Origin: Planctomycetaceae bacterium
Lineage (GTDB): Bacteria; Planctomycetota; Planctomycetia; Pirellulales; Pirellulaceae
NCBI GenBank assembly: GCA_002702965.1
Contig: PADE01000284.1
Location: 1 to 7,025 of the forward strand
Direction of reading: 5' to 3'
DNA: 7,025 nt
Both the position numbers and the translations under genes were made by a program. The notes under the pieces were generated by a model that was not told where the DNA came from, searched no databases, and was given only the letters and a program-made list of their open reading frames with translations. Shown here piece by piece: positions 1 to 5,280 of this stretch; position 1 is the first letter of the stretch, and each line of letters opens with the position of its first letter.

Positions 1-1148
1 GGGTCAAGCAGCCCCTCTACGGCCAACATCACCCCGTACAGCTTGCGCACTTGGTCTTCTTCCGAGGCTTCTGAAGGAGCTTCTTCCGGGACACCGCTCT
101 GCGACGCAGCCGGTTCCGGTTCCGGTGGCGGCCGGAGCTCTAGCACAACCCGCCGTTGGTGAGGGTAGGCCGGCTGGTCAGACGTGCCCGCCGCCGTCAT
201 TTGAATCGCTTGATGACAGGTCGTGCAGCGGTCAAACCGGCGCACCTGGCTGAAACTGCCGTAACGGTGCATCAGCCCGTCACTCCACAGGTTGTCGATC
301 TTCAACGGTGAATTGAAGGCGTCCAGAATCGGCAATTCCAGCCATCGCTTCCCGAGAAACGGAAACCCGCTGGTAAAAAACGTCGAACGCTGCTCCACCG
401 ACGCCTTATCCAACTGCTCGGCCGAGGCGGTCAGCTCATCGAGGTGCGCCTGCAATCGGTCGCGCTCGGCCGTCAACTCGTTGAGCGACTCTTGCAGCGA
501 TTGGCGCTGCCTACGCAGGGCGTCGTACACACCCTGAAGATCATCGACTTTACGCTTCTGCGCGTCGACGAGTCCCTGGCGCTTTTCCAACACCTCACGG
601 CCCACACCATCGCGCACACCCAGCGACAAGTTCGCCCGCCGCGCGTCGAATTTCGCTGATTCGAATTTGCGCTCCTGCAGCTTGTTGTTTTCTTCGTTGC
701 GAACGTCCGCAATCACCCCGTTCAGGATCTCAAGCTGCCCGGCGCGAGCGTCCGTCGAGAGCGCCAAAACGTCTCGCTTTTCGGTCGGGAAATAGTCCCC
801 CGTCGTCGGTTTGGATTCGGTCGACGGATCGGGTCCGATCGCGTTGTCCGTCTCCCAAAACTTCACCAATGCCTCGGTCGTCTCCGCAAAGGGCTTTACG
901 TCCTCCTGCTCCAACTTATCCTTCGTCTCCTGATAGTCGCTGTCCAGTCGGTCGAAACTGTCCTGTAGTGTGCGCCATTTCGTCCCTGTCAATTCAATTC
1001 GCCGGGCCGTTTTCTGAAAGCGTTTCCACTGGCGGTCGTGGTCGGCCTGAAACATCCAGATCGTTGACGCCAGCAACGCGACTCCCGAAATCGCGAAGAT
1101 GACGTGCATGCCTTTTTGGCTGCGCCAAGTTTGTTCCGTAGCTGGCAT
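1..1148 (-). CDS. Membrane-anchored c-type cytochrome of the bc-type complex (partial, C-terminus beyond window)
   Basis: I translated 382 codons from the ATG at 1148-1146 to the left edge without meeting a stop. The protein has a short N-terminus, one hydrophobic segment at about residues 14-33 (an uncleaved anchor), a long charged region with strong coiled-coil character at about 184-250, and a classical haem c site C308-T-T-C311-H312 in the context RFDRCTTCHQAI. A Pro/Glu-rich linker at about 339-365 follows. Because the chain is still open after residue 382, more domains and probably more haem sites lie outside the window. It is the fourth gene after Rieske and two cytochrome b genes, 80 bases downstream of the last. 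I infer that it is the electron acceptor of the complex, replacing cytochrome c1 or f, with its haem outside the cytoplasmic membrane. Purine-rich GGGGAAAAGAGAG upstream may serve as ribosome binding site. The family is recognised by motif and context only. Confidence 0.85.
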   Translation of the reverse strand, partial: MPATEQTWRSQKGMHVIFAISGVALLASTIWMFQADHDRQWKRFQKTARRIELTGTKWRTLQDSFDRLDSDYQETKDKLEQEDVKPFAETTEALVKFWETDNAIGPDPSTESKPTTGDYFPTEKRDVLALSTDARAGQLEILNGVIADVRNEENNKLQERKFESAKFDARRANLSLGVRDGVGREVLEKRQGLVDAQKRKVDDLQGVYDALRRQRQSLQESLNELTAERDRLQAHLDELTASAEQLDKASVEQRSTFFTSGFPFLGKRWLELPILDAFNSPLKIDNLWSDGLMHRYGSFSQVRRFDRCTTCHQAIQMTAAGTSDQPAYPHQRRVVLELRPPPEPEPAASQSGVPEEAPSEASEEDQVRKLYGVMLAVEGLLD

Positions 1149-1179
1149 GGATACTCTCTTTTCCCCACAAATCCCTGGA

Positions 1180-1205
1180 GCGGCTTCGCCCCAGCCGCCG
1201 GCGGC
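1180..1205. repeat. GC-rich inverted repeats in the gap before the cytochrome c gene
   Basis: The 80-base gap 1149-1228 contains a 6-bp stem (GCGGCT 1180-1185 with AGCCGC 1193-1198, 7-base loop) that overlaps a perfect 12-bp palindrome GCCGCCGGCGGC (1194-1205). The two pairings are mutually exclusive in RNA. No U-run follows in the direction of transcription, so it is not a standard terminator. It could affect mRNA processing or coupling between the genes, or be chance in GC-rich DNA. Confidence 0.35.
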
Positions 1206-1228
1206 GACGTCCGATGCTTACAGACCCA

Positions 1229-2629
1229 TCATAAATTCAGGAAGTACTCTGGAATAGAAATGAAGTACTTCAAATTGACCGTCCAACGCAGCACCATCTT
1301 CACTGGCAACAAAGCCATCAATAAAATCAGATTGGCGATAACCATATAGCGCATGAATCCGGCCCGTAAAAACAACTCCTTCATGTCGACAACCAGCCAC
1401 TTTTTCAGGCCTAAGTCCTCCATCCACTTGCAGCCCAGCACCATCGCCGGTGGCAGCGCGACAAAATAGAGAAACACACACACAAAACCGGGTGATTCCC
1501 GCAACACGATATACCCCAAGGAGACGAATCCCGAGGACCCTTCGGGCGCGCTGGGCCGTGGCAAATGCAGCGCCCAAACCCAAAAATACTCCGACAGATC
1601 GACGTTGTTCAACGCCTCCACTTTGTGGGCATCCCAGGTTTCGTAAAGTCCAAAGAAGTTCCAGTTGGGACCGCGCATAAAGGTCCCCATCACGATCAAC
1701 GTCACCCACAGCACCAGAAACCCAAACTGAAACGTGACGTAGGCAAACTTACGCTCGGCAATCGTATAGTAACCTTGACCCTGCTTGTTGAAATCGATGT
1801 AGGGGATCGCCATCAGCCCGAAGATGACGACGCTCGGCAAAACCACGCCGGCCATCCAGGGATCGTAGTAGACGAGCATCTCCTGCAAGCCCAGGAAGTA
1901 CCACGGAGCCTTGGACGGATTGGGGGTCTTGACGGTGCTCGCCGCTTCCTCCAGCGGTGCCTGTAGGAGGATTCCCCAAACCAGCAGCAGCGCCGTCACA
2001 GCCACCATGCAAATTAGCTCGGTGTAGACCAGGTCGGGCCAAACCAAGACTTTTTCATCATCCGCTTTCTCCAGCGGTTCCAATCCCTGAGCAGTGCGCT
2101 CGTCGTTCTGGACCGCTCGATAAGCACCCAGCCAGGTAAAGAAGCCGAGCATATAAACCAGTCCGACGATCGGCACGTTGTCGGGCTTGGTGACAATCGC
2201 CGCAAAGTCAGGGTCGGTGATCGACAATCCCATATAGAGCAGTACCAGATTCAGTCCGCTCCAGGCGACGAGCGGTTTCACGAAGAACCGGCGCGCCAGA
2301 TACACCCCTCCGAGCAACACCAGCACCCCGGTCACGTAGTACTGGGGCGCCATCACCGTGTCCAACTGATCGCGCAGGCCCTGCGGCAAACGCAAGCTAC
2401 CAACGCCTCCGCCAAAAGCGAGCGCTGAAAGGATGACAAACACCGCCGCGACGGTGCTCCACAGAGAAACCGTGGAAATCGCAACACCGCCTGGCTTCAT
2501 CAGGGTCGCGACGCGCCCTGACCGCCACAGATACAGCGCAGCGCTCGCATTCATCAGCGAGGCGAACAGGTACCAGGATCCGACAAATCCCGAAACCGAC
2601 TCGAGGAATTCAACTTCGTTTCCATGCAT
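1229..2629 (-). CDS. Subunit-IV-like cytochrome b (Qo-site half, extended)
   Basis: A 466-residue membrane protein forms the quinol-oxidation half of a split cytochrome b. The recognisable subunit IV core begins near PDLVYTEL (198-205), followed by NPSKAPWYF (237-245), which occupies the place of the PEWY Qo motif, and then GLQEMLVYYDPW. About five hydrophobic segments (near 16-36, 52-72, 97-113, 122-136, 153-172) precede the core, and the rest of the chain contains about five more (near 203-222, 259-277, 299-317, 369-392, 427-447). Plain b6f subunit IV is about 160 residues with three helices, so this protein is nearly three times as long. A conserved-looking segment RGPNWNFFGLYETWD (319-333) lies on the extension. 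No CxxCH is present, so it is not a QcrC-type fusion with cytochrome c. Start: ATG at 2629-2627, with a GGTGG ribosome-site candidate 11 bases upstream. It lies 118 bases after the b6-like gene. Confidence 0.92.
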   Translation of the reverse strand: MHGNEVEFLESVSGFVGSWYLFASLMNASAALYLWRSGRVATLMKPGGVAISTVSLWSTVAAVFVILSALAFGGGVGSLRLPQGLRDQLDTVMAPQYYVTGVLVLLGGVYLARRFFVKPLVAWSGLNLVLLYMGLSITDPDFAAIVTKPDNVPIVGLVYMLGFFTWLGAYRAVQNDERTAQGLEPLEKADDEKVLVWPDLVYTELICMVAVTALLLVWGILLQAPLEEAASTVKTPNPSKAPWYFLGLQEMLVYYDPWMAGVVLPSVVIFGLMAIPYIDFNKQGQGYYTIAERKFAYVTFQFGFLVLWVTLIVMGTFMRGPNWNFFGLYETWDAHKVEALNNVDLSEYFWVWALHLPRPSAPEGSSGFVSLGYIVLRESPGFVCVFLYFVALPPAMVLGCKWMEDLGLKKWLVVDMKELFLRAGFMRYMVIANLILLMALLPVKMVLRWTVNLKYFISIPEYFLNL

Positions 2630-2676
2630 CAGTACGTCGCCACCGCGTATCGTGAGCGTTCAACCAACCCATCTAC

Positions 2677-2690
2677 CCCGCGCGCGCGGG
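2677..2690. repeat. 14-bp CG-alternating palindrome between the two cytochrome b genes
   Basis: CCCGCGCGCGCGGG is a perfect palindrome with a pure alternating CG core, placed in the 118-base gap 2630-2747. Four A residues follow on the plus strand (four T residues precede it on the minus strand), which is the wrong order for a terminator of the minus-strand operon. Alternating CG of this kind can form a hairpin or Z-DNA. Its role is unknown. Confidence 0.4.
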
Positions 2691-2747
2691 AAAACTCATT
2701 TCAACCGCCTACACCGCCGACTGGGAAACTCCATCAAAGCAACGCCA

Positions 2748-3524
2748 TCAAAGTGGTCCACTGATACCGCCATCCTTACGCACGCGCCAAAAATGGATGG
2801 CGATCAACAGGGCCGCACCCAGTGGAATCGCGAGACAGTGCAGCACATAAAAACGGTTCAGTGTCTCTTCACCGACAAACCTCGCCCCCAACAAGCCGAA
2901 GCGGGCGTCGGAAGCATTCGTAATCATGTCGATGCCATCGACCGTCAGGAGTTGGGCTCCCGGACCCTCAAAACCCAAGAAGGGGGTCGCCCGGGCCATA
3001 TTCGAACCGACCGTAATCGCCCAGATCGACAGTTGATCCCAGGGGAGCAGATAGCCGGTGAATGACAACAGCAGGGTCAGCAGCAACAGGATCACACCGA
3101 TCACCCAGTTGAATTCTCGTGGTGGCTTATAGCTACCGGTTAGAAACACTCGATACATGTGTAACCAAACCGTGATCACCATCGCGTGCGCACCCCAGCG
3201 GTGTAATTCGCGCAAGATCCCCAATGAGGCTACGTCGCGAAGCGCCAAGATATCGTTGTACGCCCACTCCAGCGTGGGTCGGTAATAAAACATCAACAAC
3301 ACACCGGTGATCGTCTCGACCAGGAACAGAAAGAACGTCACTCCGCCCATACACCAGGTGTAGCTCAGGGCAATTCCCTGCTTCTTGATCGACACCGGGT
3401 GTAAATGCAGAAAGAAGTTGGTCAGCATCACCACCACACGGTTGCGGCGATCGACCGGCAGAGGATGTCGAAAAACACTCTTCCAGATCTGTGATTCGCG
3501 AATAATGTCGCCGAGTGAGGCCAT
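2748..3524 (-). CDS. qcrB: Cytochrome b6-like subunit of a quinol oxidoreductase (QcrB/PetB type)
   Basis: This 258-residue protein is the haem-carrying half of a split cytochrome b. It transfers electrons across the membrane between the Qo and Qi sites. Four histidines in two helices are the haem ligands: H108 and H122 (13 residues between, in HRWGAHAM..LHMYR) and H229 and H244 (14 between). The 14-residue spacing in the fourth helix is the b6f/QcrB type; mitochondrial-type bc1 has 13. Other family hallmarks are FYYRPT (79-84), YKPPREFNW (132-140) and FTGYLLPWD (155-163). Hydrophobic helices lie near 55-80, 112-130, 140-160 and 225-246. C58 in TWCMGG matches the Cys of Y-C-x-GG in b6 and QcrB, which binds haem ci covalently. 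The start is the ATG at 3524-3522, with GAGGG upstream. It lies between the Rieske and subunit IV genes, as expected for one complex. Confidence 0.95.
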   Translation of the reverse strand: MASLGDIIRESQIWKSVFRHPLPVDRRNRVVVMLTNFFLHLHPVSIKKQGIALSYTWCMGGVTFFLFLVETITGVLLMFYYRPTLEWAYNDILALRDVASLGILRELHRWGAHAMVITVWLHMYRVFLTGSYKPPREFNWVIGVILLLLTLLLSFTGYLLPWDQLSIWAITVGSNMARATPFLGFEGPGAQLLTVDGIDMITNASDARFGLLGARFVGEETLNRFYVLHCLAIPLGAALLIAIHFWRVRKDGGISGPL

Positions 3525-3548
3525 ACCGCTGTAATTCCCTCAGCAAAT

Positions 3549-3564
3549 GACCCGCCGACGGGTC
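3549..3564. repeat. Short hairpin between Rieske and cytochrome b genes
   Basis: GACCCG (3549-3554) and CGGGTC (3559-3564) form a 6-bp stem with a 4-base loop, inside the 86-base gap 3525-3610. On the minus-strand mRNA the loop is UCGG. No U-run follows. It is possibly an mRNA processing or stability element, and a stem of this size could also occur by chance. Confidence 0.3.
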
Positions 3565-3610
3565 CGAGTAACCAATCCACCATCAAAGTAACACGCGCCA
3601 AATCAACTCG

Positions 3611-4624
3611 TTAAGCCACCGGCACAAACGACGCGGCGTCCCGCCACTGCCCCAATTCCTCCTGAAACTTCTGACTCTTGTCGACTTCCAATTGACCGTC
3701 ATCCGCCAGCTTGATCGCGAAACGCTCAAGAGGTCGCGGCGCGGGCCCTTCGAAGTTGACCCCGTCCTTGTAGAAACCGCTGCCGTGGCAAGGGCACTTG
3801 AATTTTTGTTCCGCTTCCAACCAGTTGGGTGTACAGCCCAGATGGGTGCAAACCGACTGCAATGCATAGATCTGCGTTTGGCCATCGTATTCGGCGCGCA
3901 CAATCCAGACGCCAAACTGCGCTTTGAACTTCGTCTCGACCTGCCCCGGCGAAAACCCGTCTGGGAAACCCACTTTGAATCGGGTCGGCGGTTCGGTGAG
4001 GATATTGGGGAACATAAAGCGCGCCAAACCCAACACCCAGAGTAGATTGGTCAGACTGAAAGTCGAAAAACCGATCGCCAGCGCCGAACCAAAACAAACG
4101 GCCGCCAGCGATCCCAAGAAACCCCGCCGCGCCTCGGCGGGAGCTGCTTTAGCCGCAAAGTCGGGGCGTTTTGGCATCGGGGGGACGTCGAGCTTCGGCT
4201 TGCCGCCACCGGTGGGAAGTGGTTTGCCCTGGGCAGCCGCTTCGGCCTTGGAGATGGGTCCCGGTTTGACCTGTTTGCGCGCCATCGCCAACACGCTCGA
4301 CGTGTCGCGCGGACCCGATGTCTCTTGCGCAGCGCTCGGTTTCGGTTTGGCCTCTGCTTTGGCTGGCGACTTGCTCGCCTTGGCCGATTTTTTCGGCGCC
4401 GCTGCGGCCTTCGGCGCGGCCTTTCCGCCGCGCGCCGCTGCCATGATATCGGCCACCGACATCTCACCGGGCGGCTTGGCAGGTGCGGGCGCCGCCTCTG
4501 CGTCCTGAGGCGCGTCGTCCTGAGGCGCGTCGTCCTGAGGCGCGTCGCTGTCCCCGCCGACCCCCTTTTCAGCTCGCGCCGCCGCTAAGATCTCCTCAAT
4601 CGACATGCCGTCTTTGTCAGGCAT
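3611..4624 (-). CDS. qcrA: Rieske iron-sulfur protein with a long repetitive N-terminal tail
   Basis: This 337-residue protein takes one electron from quinol and passes it to cytochrome c. The C-terminal Rieske fold has both cluster boxes, CTHLGC (259-264) and CPCHGSGF (277-284). By family knowledge C259, H261, C277 and H280 bind the [2Fe-2S] cluster, and C264 and C279 form a disulfide. A twin-arginine-like motif ARRGFLGS (165-172) is followed by a hydrophobic anchor at about 170-200, consistent with Tat export and a retained N-terminal helix. The first 165 residues are not standard. They are Ala/Pro/Lys-rich and contain three DDAPQ units and a helix-like motif at 7-20 (MSIEEILAAARAEK), 55-68 (MSVADIMAAARGGK) and, weaker, 107-117 (DTSSVLAMARK). 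Typical Rieske subunits have about 180-200 residues in total. The start is the ATG at 4624-4622, behind a GAGAGAG purine tract. M7 is a possible alternative start. It is the first gene of the operon. Confidence 0.95.
   Translation of the reverse strand: MPDKDGMSIEEILAAARAEKGVGGDSDAPQDDAPQDDAPQDAEAAPAPAKPPGEMSVADIMAAARGGKAAPKAAAAPKKSAKASKSPAKAEAKPKPSAAQETSGPRDTSSVLAMARKQVKPGPISKAEAAAQGKPLPTGGGKPKLDVPPMPKRPDFAAKAAPAEARRGFLGSLAAVCFGSALAIGFSTFSLTNLLWVLGLARFMFPNILTEPPTRFKVGFPDGFSPGQVETKFKAQFGVWIVRAEYDGQTQIYALQSVCTHLGCTPNWLEAEQKFKCPCHGSGFYKDGVNFEGPAPRPLERFAIKLADDGQLEVDKSQKFQEELGQWRDAASFVPVA
4501..4547. repeat. Three tandem 15-bp units within the Rieske gene
   Basis: The unit CGTCCTGAGGCGCGT is repeated at 4501-4515, 4516-4530 and 4531-4545, with two further matching bases. 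The copies are identical at the DNA level and encode the acidic DDAPQ units at about residues 26-41 of the Rieske tail. Exact identity suggests recent slippage, so copy number may differ between relatives. Confidence 0.9.
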
Positions 4625-4651
4625 CAGGTCTCTCTCGTCAAACTACCGGCT

Positions 4652-4668
4652 CCCAGTGAATGTCATAA
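4652..4668 (-). promoter_or_regulatory. Repeated element, copy B (5' leader of the bc operon)
   Basis: Read on the minus strand, this is TTATG-ACA-TTCACTGGG. It shares both blocks with the copy at 4782-4795, which lacks the three central bases. It sits 27 bases before the Rieske start codon and directly abuts the inverted repeat at 4669-4699. It may be a regulator site; the role is inferred only from repetition and position. Confidence 0.35.
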
Positions 4669-4699
4669 GCTGTTGTTTTAAAACGACTTACACAACAGC
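4669..4699. promoter_or_regulatory. Inverted repeat in the leader of the bc operon
   Basis: GCTGTTGT (4669-4676) and ACAACAGC (4692-4699) are perfect 8-bp arms with a 15-base AT-rich spacer. A second 10-bp palindrome, GTTTTAAAAC (4675-4684), overlaps the left arm. The symmetry suits a dimeric transcription factor operator or a leader hairpin. It lies about 45-75 bases downstream of the predicted transcription start of the minus-strand operon. Confidence 0.45.
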
Positions 4700-4748
4700 C
4701 ACAAGCCCCACCGAAGAATCGCCTACGCGGACCGCGAAAACTATTGGT

Positions 4749-4776
4749 GTTTTAGTCCTTAGGGGCTCGTTGTCAA
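4749..4776 (-). promoter_or_regulatory. Predicted sigma70-type promoter of the bc operon
   Basis: On the minus strand a perfect -35 hexamer TTGACA (4776-4771) is followed, after a 16-base spacer, by TAAAAC (4754-4749), which matches four of six bases of the -10 consensus. Transcription would start near 4742, giving a leader of about 118 bases before the Rieske ATG. Planctomycete promoters are poorly characterised, so the match to the E. coli consensus is suggestive only. Confidence 0.5.
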
Positions 4777-4781
4777 GTGTG

Positions 4782-4795
4782 CCCAGTGAACATAA
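4782..4795 (-). promoter_or_regulatory. Repeated element, copy A (just upstream of the -35 box)
   Basis: On the minus strand this reads TTATGTTCACTGGG and ends five bases before the TTGACA hexamer, a position typical for an activator site. The second copy lies about 130 bases downstream at 4652-4668. The function is inferred. Confidence 0.35.
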
Positions 4796-4865
4796 CTCCA
4801 ACTAGCAGCAGCAGAAACAGCCATACAACGGAACCTCATCAGCACACGTTTTCGCGCGGCGCAGC

Positions 4866-4968
4866 CACCGCTTGGGCGCTGATCAGCGAGGCGGTGACGA
4901 AAGAAACCAAAGACCGCGCAAGAGCGACCTCGCGGGAACGCGTTAAGGTGTCCCAACGCCGGAGCGTT
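4866..4968 (+). other. Cluster of three potential RNA hairpins
   Basis: Read as plus-strand RNA, three stems follow one another. Stem 1 pairs 4866-4873 with 4889-4896 (8 pairs including one G-U), with an inner 4-bp stem CGCU/AGCG capped by GAUC and a GGG bulge; its core is the 12-bp palindrome CGCTGATCAGCG (4877-4888). Stem 2 pairs CGCG 4931-4934 with 4939-4942 around a GGAA tetraloop of GNRA type, extended by ACCU/AGGU (4927-4930 with 4946-4949). Stem 3 is AACGC/GCGUU (4955-4959 with 4964-4968), followed by a pyrimidine tract (TTCTCTGTCTTC). It could be a small RNA with a weak terminator, part of a long purD leader, or chance folding in GC-rich DNA. Confidence 0.25.
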
Positions 4969-5145
4969 TTCTCTGTCTTCTCCAGACCCCAGCACGGGCC
5001 CGGTTGACCAGCGTAATGACCTACAGCAGATCCCCGGCAAAACAAAAGGCCGAAACAAAACAGCCCGCTCGATTAACGAGCCGCTATTCGGGAGACGTCG
5101 ACCTGACGGCGGATCGCCGCTGCCGCGCATGGCCGCGGCTCCAAC

Positions 5146-5162
5146 AGGGATCGCAGATCCCT
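5146..5162. repeat. 7-bp inverted repeat upstream of purD
   Basis: AGGGATC and GATCCCT flank a 3-base loop (GCA). A second stem lies just before it, GCCGCG 5122-5127 with CGCGGC 5134-5139. No T-run follows, so neither is a clear terminator. Both lie about 120-160 bases before the purD start and could be leader structures or an operator. Confidence 0.35.
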
Positions 5163-5226
5163 CAACCAGATGACCCGCCAACCCAAGAAAACTCCAAGCG
5201 ACGCTACACGGATTTTCGGGGTGCAC

Positions 5227-5232
5227 TAGAAT
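5227..5232 (+). promoter_or_regulatory. Weak -10-like hexamer upstream of purD
   Basis: TAGAAT matches five of six bases of TATAAT and lies 48 bases before the purD ATG, which would give a leader of about 40 bases. No good -35 hexamer is found at 16-18 bases upstream, so this is a tentative call. Confidence 0.2.
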
Positions 5233-5280
5233 TATGCGGCCCCGAGACCGCCCGTGATCGATTCTCGACTGGACAGACGT

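Larger units (their letters stand above)
4625..5280. other. Divergent intergenic region without a recognisable gene
   Basis: About 650 bases separate the divergent Rieske and purD starts. The left part (4625-4800) holds the operon promoter, the leader repeat and the repeated element. The rest (4800-5280) holds several inverted repeats: 4866-4896, 4927-4949, 4955-4968, 5067-5081, 5122-5139 and 5146-5162. Short open frames exist on both strands, but their products are rich in Arg, Ser, Gly and Cys, lack any recognisable motif and overlap the purD start. I see no tRNA, no tmRNA or SRP signature, and no known riboswitch. Confidence 0.6.

Noticed and set aside
1218..1709. 163-codon open frame on the minus strand
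   Set aside because: It is in another frame entirely inside the cytochrome b subunit gene and its 3' flank, with no family features.
2677..2690. CG palindrome considered as a terminator between the cytochrome b genes
   Set aside because: The T-run is on the wrong side for the minus-strand transcript, and the next gene belongs to the same complex, so a full stop here is unlikely.
2433..3065. 210-codon open frame on the plus strand
   Set aside because: It is antisense to the two well-supported cytochrome b genes and spans the gap between them. The product has no membrane or domain character.
3924..4508. 194-codon Ala/Gly/Ser-rich open frame on the plus strand
   Set aside because: It is the antisense shadow of the low-complexity Rieske tail. 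The composition follows from the GC-rich codons of the real gene.
4777..5007. 76-codon open frame on the plus strand starting at GTG
   Set aside because: Polar, low-complexity product with no motif and no clear ribosome site. The hairpin cluster in the same stretch argues more for non-coding DNA.
5254..5280. Upstream in-frame GTG start for PurD
   Set aside because: It would add nine residues before the conserved MNVLVVGSGGREH start. The family begins at this Met, and the ribosome site fits the ATG at 5281.
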